Below, one piece after another: positions 31,310 through 39,454 of a stretch of 40,724 bases of DNA. Location: contig CAWWAX010000006.1 of the NCBI GenBank assembly GCA_963935005.1, forward strand, positions 1 to 40,724, read 5' to 3'. The DNA comes from GCA-2718595 sp963935005. Lineage in GTDB: Bacteria > Gemmatimonadota > Gemmatimonadetes > Longimicrobiales > Gaopeijiaceae. The notes beneath the pieces are model-generated. The model worked only from the letters and a program-made list of their open reading frames with translations, was not told the DNA's origin and searched no databases. Position numbers and translations under genes: made by a program. Every line of letters starts with the position of its first letter. Within the stretch, counting starts at the first letter, position 1.

Positions 31310-32941
31310 TTACTTGAGGGCTGGAGTAGTTGGGGGCCTTCTCCGATGCTTTGTGGCTTGTTCATAGCCGTAGGCAATGGTTAGCAATGTAGGTTCTCCG
31401 AATGGCCGGCCTAGTAGCTGTAGGCCAGCAGGAAGTGATCCAAAGGAAAAACCCATAGGAACATTGAAGGCCGGGAAGCCAGTGGGTGGCGATATACTAC
31501 TGCTATTGGCGCCATATATAGTATTCAGGTCTCCAGTTAGACGGGGGGGATAGTTGTATGTGGGGTAAGCTAAGGCATCCAAGTCATAGCTGTCCATTAG
31601 GTCTAAAACCGCCGTCTGAAGGTCGGTTTGTGCTTGTAAATAGGCGGGGTAATCTTTGTGTGTGCTAGGGTTCAGAGAATCCTGGACTTGCTGAGTAAGG
31701 TTGTACCGGAGGTAGGGATGGTAGTCTCCAGATTCTAGGATTTCTCGCAGGGATTGGTGGGGAAGTTCCGGTCTGCTAGAGAGGTAGTTTTCGAAATCGT
31801 AACGTAGGCGCGGTATTGAAGGAAACGCTGCTTGGAGACTGTCTAGGTGTGGAATGGTAACTGAATCGATAATTTGCGCTCCAGCAGCAGTCATGTCATC
31901 CAAGGCTCGATTCATCAGACGCAAAACTTCAGGATGGACCTTAGTAGGTGGTTGTGGGTTGGTCGGTTCTTCGGAGTTTATAGCAGCTGGTTCAGGTCCT
32001 GTAAGTTGTGGATCAGGTTCTTGGAAGAGTTGTCTTAGTACACCGATCCTCTTTCCTTGGAAGTCATTTTCGTTCAGGAAATGAGTGTAATTGTCAGGAA
32101 TATGTCCCGTAGCCAGGGCGGTGATTGAATCTGCGGGATCGGGGCCAGAAATTACATTCAGAAGGATGGCAGCGTCTGTTACAGTTCGGGCCATCGGACC
32201 ACCGATGTCGCGACTTAGGTTGAGGGGGGCTATTCCATCTCGACTTGAGAGGCCCATAGTGGTTCGAAATCCGACCAGGGATTGGTGGGAAGATGGACCT
32301 CGGATTGAGCTTCCAGTATCCGTACCGAGTCCCAGGACGGCAAAGTTGGCAGCAATCGCTGCCGCGGTGCCACCGCTAGAACCAGCTGTCACTCTGCGGA
32401 GGTCATAAGGGTTGCGAGTGTATCCAGGCAGAACAGAGCTGACTGTAAATGCACCGCTTGATGCGAACTCGGCGAGGTTAGTTTTTCCCAAAATGATCGC
32501 TCCAGCTTCCCTTATTTTTTTGATCTGGAAAGCATCATTCGGTGGCATGAAGCCCTTGAAGGCAAGGGTTCCGTTTGTAGTTGGTAGATCAAAAGTGTCA
32601 TAGTTGTCTTTAACAACCATTGGGATTCCATGGAGTGGACCGGAAAAACCAGATTTTTGGTATTGTATATCAAGTTCCCGTGCGCGGTCTAGCGCGTTGG
32701 GATTTACGGTGATTATAGAATTGATGTAGGGGCCGTTTTTATCATATGCTTGTATTCGTGCTAGGTAACCTGTGACCAGTTGCTCCGCGGTAATTTCTCC
32801 TGATTCCATCATGCTGTGAATCTGATCAATAGTTAACTCTTCTAAGTCCAATACTTTTTCGCACGCAGCTAGGCATAACATGGCGACTAGAAGCATGGAG
32901 CAAATGCCTTTCAAATGATTTGATGTTGTTTTCATGGTCAT
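31310..32941 (-). CDS. Amidase-signature family lipoprotein
   Basis: The start is placed at ATG 32941, one base after the M20 stop, with AAGGAG (32948-32953) upstream; the open frame extends to 32986 without a ribosome site. The 543-residue product begins with a lipoprotein signal (lipobox LAAC, Cys27). It has the Ser-cisSer-Lys set: Lys111 in VVKDNYD, Ser189 in AGSSGGT and Ser212 in DTGSSIRG, so the catalytic triad of amidases is complete. A 20-30 residue Pro/Glu-rich insertion follows the NFAVLGL region. Export to the periplasm or outer membrane is unusual for this mostly cytoplasmic family and points to hydrolysis of external amides such as amidated peptides or peptidoglycan-derived compounds. 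The substrate is unknown. Confidence 0.88.
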   Translation of the reverse strand: MTMKTTSNHLKGICSMLLVAMLCLAACEKVLDLEELTIDQIHSMMESGEITAEQLVTGYLARIQAYDKNGPYINSIITVNPNALDRARELDIQYQKSGFSGPLHGIPMVVKDNYDTFDLPTTNGTLAFKGFMPPNDAFQIKKIREAGAIILGKTNLAEFASSGAFTVSSVLPGYTRNPYDLRRVTAGSSGGTAAAIAANFAVLGLGTDTGSSIRGPSSHQSLVGFRTTMGLSSRDGIAPLNLSRDIGGPMARTVTDAAILLNVISGPDPADSITALATGHIPDNYTHFLNENDFQGKRIGVLRQLFQEPDPQLTGPEPAAINSEEPTNPQPPTKVHPEVLRLMNRALDDMTAAGAQIIDSVTIPHLDSLQAAFPSIPRLRYDFENYLSSRPELPHQSLREILESGDYHPYLRYNLTQQVQDSLNPSTHKDYPAYLQAQTDLQTAVLDLMDSYDLDALAYPTYNYPPRLTGDLNTIYGANSSSISPPTGFPAFNVPMGFSFGSLPAGLQLLGRPFGEPTLLTIAYGYEQATKHRRRPPTTPALK

Positions 32942-32942
32942 T

Positions 32943-34127
32943 TCAGTCTCCTTGACCAATGAGGTTGTCAGGCAAGAGGATGGCAAGGGCCAACAGGGCC
33001 GTTCGCTCGAGGAGCCCGTTTATACAGATATATTCGTGGAGGGCGTGGGCTCCGTCGCCGACGCTTCCCAGTCCATCCAAAGTTGCTGTGTACAGACTGG
33101 TGATATTACCGTCTGAGGCCCCTCCAGATTGTCCACCGATCAGCTGCAGTCCTAGGCTTGTGCCACAAGTTTGGACAGCATGCCATAGGTCAGTGTTTCG
33201 GGCGTTAGATTCCATTGGTGCTCTATCTACACCCCCTGATATTTCTAGGTGGGTACCTGAAACTGTAGTCTTTAAGTTGCGAATTTGTCGGTCGATCCAT
33301 ACGGATTGAGCTTGGTTGGACACTCGCACGTCCACAACGGCCGAGCATGTGGCGGCTACTACGTTAGCTCTGGTCCCTCCGGCAACCGTGCCGACATTAA
33401 TTCCCAGGCCTTCTTGGGGTCGGTTCAAGCAATGAAGCTGCTGGATCACGTGTGACATTTCCTGAATCGCACTGGCACCTTCTTCTGGGGCGAGCCCTGA
33501 ATGTGCTGCCTTTCCTACTACCTTGATTTCAAACTGACCTACACCTCTCCTGGTAGTTTTGATGAGACCGTTAGTGCCAAGAGCGGGCTCCATAACGAAT
33601 ACCCTACTTGACTCTCGTGCATACTGTTCGATATGAGGCTGGGACTCTGCGCTGCCTATTTCTTCATCAGAATTCAAAAGTATAGTGGTGGTAAGTTCTG
33701 GGATGCATTTCAAGGCATCCAGGGCTTTCAGGGCAAATATCATTTGTGTGATTCCACCCTTCATGTCGAAGACTCCGGGACCTTTCACGATGTTCTGATC
33801 CTTATCCCAAATCACGGGCATGCTCTTGATAGTCCCCAATGGCCAGACGGTATCTGTGTGTCCAAGGAGAAGCTGCTTGGGGGTATCGGTGCCTACAGTG
33901 TTCTTCCGTATGGCATACAGATGACCCCCAGTTTTGTCGCCTTCTCTCAGTTCTACTTGAAAGCCTAGGCTCTCCAAAGGTTCTCGCAAGAATTCTTGAA
34001 CGGGCAATTGTGTTTCAGGAGCCAAGGAAGGGGATTCTATCTTCGTTAGCTCTATCAAGAAGTTGACTATCTCTTCTTTGTGACAAAGTATGTGATCTTG
34101 AACCTGCTTAGGTAAATCACTCGGCAT
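32943..34127 (-). CDS. M20 family metallohydrolase (carboxypeptidase G2-like)
   Basis: A 394-residue zinc hydrolase with the di-metal ligand set His90/Asp92 (LGHTDTVWP), Asp121 (GVFDMKGG), Glu155/156 (SDEEIGS), Glu180 (VMEPA) and His364 (ALHEYICI). A lid or dimerisation domain with KAAHSG and GGTRANVV lies between. The HTDTVWP and MKGG strings are typical of glutamate carboxypeptidase. No signal peptide is seen. It overlaps glcF by 11 nt upstream and leads straight into the amidase gene. Alternatives are N-acyl-L-amino acid hydrolase or desuccinylase. That role would complete the NSAR pathway encoded 2 kb away, although the two genes are in separate units. Confidence 0.87.
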   Translation of the reverse strand: MPSDLPKQVQDHILCHKEEIVNFLIELTKIESPSLAPETQLPVQEFLREPLESLGFQVELREGDKTGGHLYAIRKNTVGTDTPKQLLLGHTDTVWPLGTIKSMPVIWDKDQNIVKGPGVFDMKGGITQMIFALKALDALKCIPELTTTILLNSDEEIGSAESQPHIEQYARESSRVFVMEPALGTNGLIKTTRRGVGQFEIKVVGKAAHSGLAPEEGASAIQEMSHVIQQLHCLNRPQEGLGINVGTVAGGTRANVVAATCSAVVDVRVSNQAQSVWIDRQIRNLKTTVSGTHLEISGGVDRAPMESNARNTDLWHAVQTCGTSLGLQLIGGQSGGASDGNITSLYTATLDGLGSVGDGAHALHEYICINGLLERTALLALAILLPDNLIGQGD

Positions 34128-35475
34128 AATAACCAGCTCTGCGGTAGCTTTCGTCTAGTAGTTCTATGGGATGTTGTGCTTTGACAGTGGACCCTGACAG
34201 TATCAGTCCAGCACCAATTTGCATGATGCATCCAGGGTTGGCGGTTGTAACAAAGTCAGCTCCAGTCTTCATGATTGAGGTTACCTTATCCTCTCCAATA
34301 CTCACACCTAAATCTCCATGTGTGATTCCATATATTCCTGCTCCACCGCAACATTCCTCTTCTCCAGGTAGATCCACGATCTCCAGTTGTGGAATGGCTT
34401 TTAGGAGAGCTTTAGGCTCCGTTAGGAGGCCTTGGCCATGACACAGGTGACAGGCCGCGTCGTAGGTGACTTTTAGTGGCATTGCCCCCCCTAATTTGGG
34501 TCCATCTGACATAGTTAGAAGTTCTGAAATATCACGTACTTTATCAGAGAAAGCAGATGCAATCTGACTGTACTCCGAATCTTGCTCGAGGAGATGACTA
34601 TATTCTTTCAGGGCAAGTCCGCACCCAGCTGAGTTAGTGGCTATGTAATCGAACTGGTTTAGGTCGAAGGCTTGCAGGTTGGCTATGGCCAGCTTACGGG
34701 CTGAATGGGTGGCGCCTCCATGTGCATGTAAGGCACCGCAACAGCCTTGCTCAGTGACTGTGACGACTTCGTAGCCGTTGATTCGCAAAAGCCTTTCTGT
34801 GGCCCGATTGACTCTCGAAAATAGACCAGATTGGACACATCCCTCTAGAAGTGCAACCCGACCTTTTGGTTGAATTTTGATTGGGTCGCCTTTTCGCTTC
34901 TCATTTTTGGAAGATTTTGGGGTAGAATTTTCCAGGTTGACTTCCGAGGTGGCGGCTAGCATGGCAAGACCAAAGCGAACAGGATGCAGGGCTTGGAACC
35001 TTGGAATGTTGCGTGCGATAAATTTTGGAAGTGTCGTCCAACGCAGAATTCTGGCAACGGACATGAATAAGTGCGACCAAGGACGGCGAGTGACTGCCTC
35101 CATTAGTAATCTTGAAAAGGTAATAGAAGTGCTAGCCTTGGATGCAACTTCTCTGGCACTTTCTAGGAGGAGGCCATATTCGACACCAGAGGGACAAACT
35201 GGTTCACATGCCCTACAACCCAAGCATCGATCGATATGGATTTGAAAGGCTTTTGATCTTGGAGACATCCGGCCTTCTACTACAGCTTTCATTAGGTGAA
35301 GTCGGCCACGCGGAGAGTCATTTTCGTCGCCCAGACGTGTGTATGTAGGACAGGCGGGTAAACAGAAGCCACAATGAACACAAGGCAAAAGCCTTTCTTC
35401 TTGCCCCCTTAGAGCCTCCGTCAAGCCGGTCAAGGTTAGTGGCGTTTCGGGCCCCCCATGTTCAACAGAGCGCAT
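34117..35475 (-). CDS. glcF: Glycolate oxidase iron-sulfur subunit
   Basis: A 452-residue protein. The start is placed at ATG 35475, one base overlapping the glcE stop (TGATG), with AGAGG upstream. The longer open frame to 35559 would run into glcE. Two [4Fe-4S] ferredoxin motifs, CVHCGFCLPACP and CLGCRACEPVCP, are followed by two CCG-type domains: TEQGCCGALHAHGG and GEEECCGGAGIYG. This is the usual GlcF layout. It carries electrons from the FAD subunits to the membrane quinone pool. It overlaps the M20 gene by 11 nt. Confidence 0.93.
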   Translation of the reverse strand: MRSVEHGGPETPLTLTGLTEALRGQEERLLPCVHCGFCLPACPTYTRLGDENDSPRGRLHLMKAVVEGRMSPRSKAFQIHIDRCLGCRACEPVCPSGVEYGLLLESAREVASKASTSITFSRLLMEAVTRRPWSHLFMSVARILRWTTLPKFIARNIPRFQALHPVRFGLAMLAATSEVNLENSTPKSSKNEKRKGDPIKIQPKGRVALLEGCVQSGLFSRVNRATERLLRINGYEVVTVTEQGCCGALHAHGGATHSARKLAIANLQAFDLNQFDYIATNSAGCGLALKEYSHLLEQDSEYSQIASAFSDKVRDISELLTMSDGPKLGGAMPLKVTYDAACHLCHGQGLLTEPKALLKAIPQLEIVDLPGEEECCGGAGIYGITHGDLGVSIGEDKVTSIMKTGADFVTTANPGCIMQIGAGLILSGSTVKAQHPIELLDESYRRAGYYAE

Positions 35476-36803
35476 CAACTTACCTCTTTTTCTGATTGGG
35501 GTGATGAGGATCGGGAAAGAATCTGATTTGGATCGAACACTTTCTCTAGACCAGCGCACAGTGTCTCTAATTCGTCAAGGGATCCCCAGGGTGTGACCTC
35601 TTTCAGGAGCGCTTCTGGTGCGAACAAGAGGGTCAAACTTCCCCCCTGTTGTTCTACGGTATCACGAAATTCCTTTAGTGTTTCAGCGGATTGCGCCAAC
35701 CAATCATCTTCTAACTTCAGTTTGTCTATCAAGACAAGAAGTATGCCAGATTCATAGTGAGCTAAGAATTGTAATCCATCCAGACTATCATCCGCTACCA
35801 GACTCTGCAGGGCCTCTATTTGGCATATCAGATTCTTCATGATGGACGGCAGACATTTGATCCTAATGACAACGTCTGAATCAGCGTCAGTGTTCTTGAG
35901 GCTTTCAAAAAATGCTTCAGATTCTGAGCCATTCAGGCTTTTGTATGGGAGAAGGTCGGTTCTCTCAAGGATTAAAGCTTCTACTTGGTCTACTGCTGCT
36001 TCAGATTCCAAAATGCGAACAGCGACTCCAGTATTCTCAGAATCCAGTTCTTCTCGAAGTCCTGGTGATAGTATAGATATTGACTGAAGTGTAGCAGGGG
36101 TGTGCATAATGTCATGAGCTAAAGAGGTTCCTGGATGCGCTTGGTTGCTGTTGAAAAGCAAGGTGCGGTCTGCTTCTGGTAGTGGATGTAAACGCATGAT
36201 TAGTTTAGTGATGACACCGAACCGCCCCCAGCTTCCAGAGAGGAGCTTAAGTAGATCAAACCCAGCAACGTTTTTAACAGTTTTTCCTCCAAGTTTCAGG
36301 GTTTTTCCATCACCAGTGATTAGGGTTGCCCCCAGTACGTGGTCCCTTGGCCTGCCGAATCCAGTTTGCAATGCTCCGCAGGAACTTGTGGCTATGATGG
36401 CGCCCATTGTCGAAGAATTCTTTCCAGGGGGGTCGAGTGGAAGCCATTGTTTGGAAGGTCGAAGTGTGACTTGAAGCTGTTCCAGGGTGACCCCAGCCTC
36501 CAGTTCTACAAATAGATTGTCTGGTTCATGCACAAGAATGTTGTTCATTTTGCTCATGCTAACTATGAGGTTCACGTCTCTATCGGTATTCATACATCCT
36601 TCAAGCCAAGTGCCATTGCCAGCTGGCATACAGTTCCAGTTGTTTTCATTTGCTAAGGATAGGACGGACGTGATTTCCTCGTGGGAATGGGGAAAAAGTA
36701 CAGCCCGAGGTTGGCGACTGAAGAAAGACCAGTCGGTTTCTCCGAAATGTTCCAATACCTGCCCTTTTACTGGGAGTATTTCTCGTAATAGGCTAGTGTC
36801 CAA
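35475..36803 (-). CDS. glcE: Glycolate oxidase FAD-binding subunit
   Basis: A 442-residue FAD_binding_4 family protein. The N-terminal part shows RAVLFPHSHEEITSVLSLANENNW and PAGNGTWLEG, and the FAD-binding core continues with DPPGKNSSTMGAIIATSSCGAL and KTVKNVAGFDLLKLLSGSWG, the latter diagnostic for GlcE. The C-terminal half is variable. The start is TTG 36803 after AAGGAAAGAGAAG. It is 17 nt from glcD and overlaps glcF by one base. With GlcD and GlcF it forms the membrane-associated oxidase of glycolate and related D-2-hydroxyacids. Confidence 0.92.
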   Translation of the reverse strand: MDTSLLREILPVKGQVLEHFGETDWSFFSRQPRAVLFPHSHEEITSVLSLANENNWNCMPAGNGTWLEGCMNTDRDVNLIVSMSKMNNILVHEPDNLFVELEAGVTLEQLQVTLRPSKQWLPLDPPGKNSSTMGAIIATSSCGALQTGFGRPRDHVLGATLITGDGKTLKLGGKTVKNVAGFDLLKLLSGSWGRFGVITKLIMRLHPLPEADRTLLFNSNQAHPGTSLAHDIMHTPATLQSISILSPGLREELDSENTGVAVRILESEAAVDQVEALILERTDLLPYKSLNGSESEAFFESLKNTDADSDVVIRIKCLPSIMKNLICQIEALQSLVADDSLDGLQFLAHYESGILLVLIDKLKLEDDWLAQSAETLKEFRDTVEQQGGSLTLLFAPEALLKEVTPWGSLDELETLCAGLEKVFDPNQILSRSSSPQSEKEVS

Positions 36804-36820
36804 AGTCTTCTCTTTCCTTG

Positions 36821-38224
36821 TCAGATATCCGCTGGTAGTACTTTACCGGGATTCATACCATGGTGAGGGTCGAACACCGTTTTAACTTTTTTCATTGCTT
36901 TCATTTCTTCGATTCCATAAACCAGGGGCATGTAAGATTTCTTATCATGGCCCACTCCATGTTCGCCAGTGATAGTTCCGCCTGCAGCCACACAGAGTTT
37001 CATGATTTCAGTAGAAGCTAGTTCCACTTTTTCTAGTTCCTCAGAGTCAGAACGGTCAAATAAAATATTGGGGTGTAGGTTTCCGTCCCCAGCATGAAAA
37101 ACGTTTGCAATGTTTAAATCATAGCGGTCACCTATTTCGGATATTTTCAGTAATACCTCTGGAAGTTTGCTACGAGGCACGGTAGCATCCTGGACTAGAA
37201 GGTCCGTAGCTATTCTTCCCATGGCTCCAAAAGCTTTCTTTCGACCCTGCCAAAGTTTCTGACGCTCCTCTGAAGTAGCTGCTGAACGCACCTCTGTAGC
37301 CCCTGAATTGTTGCAGTCCGAAACAGCTTTTTGGACATCTGCACCCAGGCCTTTCTCAATACCGTCAAATTCCACCACTAGTGCGGCGTTAGCATCGGCT
37401 GGGTATCCTCCTGCGAACACACTGGCTTCTACAGCTCGGATTGTAGCGCCATCGACAATCTCCAGTGCAGCGGGCAATAAACCTCTTGCCATGATGGAGG
37501 TAACGGCTCTTCCAGCATCCTCAATACGGTCGAATATTGCCAGCAATGTTTGTACTGCTTCTGGTTTCGGTAACAGTTTCACTTCCACTTCTGTAGCAAT
37601 CCCGAAACATCCTTCAGAGCCAACGAAGACACCGACCAGGTCATAGCTTCCTCGTTCTCGTCCGAGGCCCCCTAATTGTAATATCTGCCCTTCATAAGTT
37701 ACGATAGTTAGTCCAGTGACATAGCGTGAAGTAACCCCATATTTCAGGCAGTGAGGCCCCCCAGAATTTTCTGCCACATTTCCGCCAATTGTGCACGCGC
37801 TCTGAGAGGCGGGGTCTGGGGCGTAATAAAGGCCGAAAGGTGATGCTGCTTCTGACAAATGAGCGTTAATAACTCCAGGTTGAACTACTGCTCTTCTATT
37901 ATCGGCGTCAAGCTCGAGAATAGTGTTCATCCTTGAAGTTCCAATAATTACTGAAGTTGGCTCAGCCAGGGCGCCTCCTGAAAGGCCAGTACCAGCACCT
38001 CTGGGGACAACCTTGATTCCATTTTGCGACAATAGTTTGAAAACATTACTTACCTGGCTGGTGCTGTCTGGAAGCACTACAGCTAGGGGCGTACTCCGAT
38101 AAGCGGTTAGACCATCAGACTCATAGGCGAGTAGCCGATCTCTATCCGTAAGAACCCATTTACTACCAACGATGTTCTTTAGGTCTCTGGCTAGATTTTT
38201 AGGTAACGATTCCATAGGCGCCAA
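36821..38224 (-). CDS. glcD: Glycolate/D-2-hydroxyacid oxidase catalytic FAD subunit
   Basis: A 467-residue flavoprotein. The FAD fold contains RGAGTGLSGGA, DPASQSACTIGGNVAENSGGP and LVGVFVGSEGCFGIATE. The C-terminal cap has FHAGDGNLHPNILFD, whose histidines bind a metal and substrate in this family, and TGEHGVGHDKK near the end, both strongly conserved in GlcD. The open frame starts at TTG 38224; an ATG three codons later (38215) is an equally good candidate. It is 11 nt after the NHL lipoprotein gene and first of the three oxidase genes. Glycolate is the expected substrate; D-lactate is a real alternative. Confidence 0.93.
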   Translation of the reverse strand: MAPMESLPKNLARDLKNIVGSKWVLTDRDRLLAYESDGLTAYRSTPLAVVLPDSTSQVSNVFKLLSQNGIKVVPRGAGTGLSGGALAEPTSVIIGTSRMNTILELDADNRRAVVQPGVINAHLSEAASPFGLYYAPDPASQSACTIGGNVAENSGGPHCLKYGVTSRYVTGLTIVTYEGQILQLGGLGRERGSYDLVGVFVGSEGCFGIATEVEVKLLPKPEAVQTLLAIFDRIEDAGRAVTSIMARGLLPAALEIVDGATIRAVEASVFAGGYPADANAALVVEFDGIEKGLGADVQKAVSDCNNSGATEVRSAATSEERQKLWQGRKKAFGAMGRIATDLLVQDATVPRSKLPEVLLKISEIGDRYDLNIANVFHAGDGNLHPNILFDRSDSEELEKVELASTEIMKLCVAAGGTITGEHGVGHDKKSYMPLVYGIEEMKAMKKVKTVFDPHHGMNPGKVLPADI

Positions 38225-38235
38225 ATTATCCGTGG

Positions 38236-39384
38236 CTAATTGCCTGCCACGTACTTCGTGAAGGCACCGCCCGCCCAGCTTAGCGAATTTGGACCTTCGG
38301 CAGCATAGATATTTCCGTCCTCGTCTACGGCGACACCTTCACCTGCCGTACCCTGGTATACACGACTCTCACGCTCGAACGGCGGAACGAACGCGACGAT
38401 TCGGTCTTCATCGACCGGACCTATACGGACCCCGTTTCGCCAGTTCGGATGATTCGTCGGACTGGACTCTGAATCGATAGCGTACACCATCTCGTCCTTG
38501 ATGAAGATCCCGCTGATACGACCATAGCTATAACGCGAGTCCAAGTAATTACCGTCCGCGTCATAGATTTCCAGACGATGGTTACCGCGATCAGCGATCC
38601 ACAGCCGGCCCTGGGAGTCGAAGGCGAGCGCGTGAGGGGTTCGGAACTGGCCGTGCTCGACACCTATCTCACCCCATTCCATTACGAACTCACCCTGTGG
38701 GGTGAACTTCTGGATACGTGCGGTTTGGCCAGCGTCGCGACCTAAATTCATCGCCTGATTTGACGTCATGCCCTGGCCATTGTGGCCGTCAGAGACGTAA
38801 ATGGATCCATCCGGCCCGGTCACCACATCATTGGGCTGATTGAATTGTCCGGGTGCATTCCCTGGCTGGCCCGCTACACCGAGCGTCAGAAGGACTTCTC
38901 CCTCGGAACTGAACTTCCACACCTGATGACCTCGCGTACCCTCACGGTTACCCGCAAAGTCAGTGATCCAAACGTTACCTTCGGCATCGACATGGATACC
39001 ATGCGGAGTGACCATGAGATCGGCTCCGAAGTTTGCGAGCACCTCGCCGGTGTTACGATCGAACTTGAAAACTGGGGGAACCGGATTCGTCTCGCAGTTC
39101 ACTGGTTCTCCATCACCGAAGCTACCTGCTCCACAACGTTCGTAAGCCCATATGTGTCCGTCATGCGGATCGATGTCGACTCCAGCTGTGGTCCCCCACT
39201 CCCTTCCTTCAGGGAGATCACCCCAGTTCGTGATGACGGACGTGGTCGGGTTCACAAGACCGTCGCCTGTGATGAGGTTGCCACTTGAATCCGCAGTGAC
39301 TGAGCTGCCTGATGGAGCACATCCTGCCATTCCGACGATAGCGACTACCATGATCGTCAGATAAGAATACTGAGTCCGCATCAT
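38236..39384 (-). CDS. NHL-repeat beta-propeller lipoprotein
   Basis: A 382-residue exported protein. The signal ends in lipobox GMAGC (Cys22). The mature part carries NHL-type repeats with GIHVDAEGNVWITDF, GQFNQPNDVVTGPDGSIYVSDG, GQFRTPHALAFDSQGRLWIADRGNHRL and GVAVDEDGNIYAAEG, making a propeller. Similar proteins are annotated as peptidyl-alpha-hydroxyglycine amidating lyase-like, but the fold alone does not prove a lyase. A strong AAGGAG lies just before two adjacent ATG codons (39384 and 39381; the second has better spacing). Base composition is higher in GC than the neighbouring genes: two sampled 60-base lines give 60% and 68%, against 45% in one glcD line. It leads into glcDEF with an 11-nt gap. 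Confidence 0.87.
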   Translation of the reverse strand: MMRTQYSYLTIMVVAIVGMAGCAPSGSSVTADSSGNLITGDGLVNPTTSVITNWGDLPEGREWGTTAGVDIDPHDGHIWAYERCGAGSFGDGEPVNCETNPVPPVFKFDRNTGEVLANFGADLMVTPHGIHVDAEGNVWITDFAGNREGTRGHQVWKFSSEGEVLLTLGVAGQPGNAPGQFNQPNDVVTGPDGSIYVSDGHNGQGMTSNQAMNLGRDAGQTARIQKFTPQGEFVMEWGEIGVEHGQFRTPHALAFDSQGRLWIADRGNHRLEIYDADGNYLDSRYSYGRISGIFIKDEMVYAIDSESSPTNHPNWRNGVRIGPVDEDRIVAFVPPFERESRVYQGTAGEGVAVDEDGNIYAAEGPNSLSWAGGAFTKYVAGN

Positions 39385-39454
39385 AATCTCCTTTTTTATA
39401 CTTTTAGGTAGCTTTCCTGCTACACCAATATTTCCGACCTAGTAATACCCTCCA

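Noticed and set aside
32942..32986. Upstream extension of the amidase gene to 32986
   Set aside because: It would overlap the M20 coding end, has no ribosome site, and would push the lipoprotein signal inward. ATG 32941 has AAGGAG at correct spacing.
35476..35559. Upstream extension of glcF
   Set aside because: It runs back into the end of glcE without a ribosome site; ATG 35475 overlaps the glcE stop by one base with AGAGG upstream.
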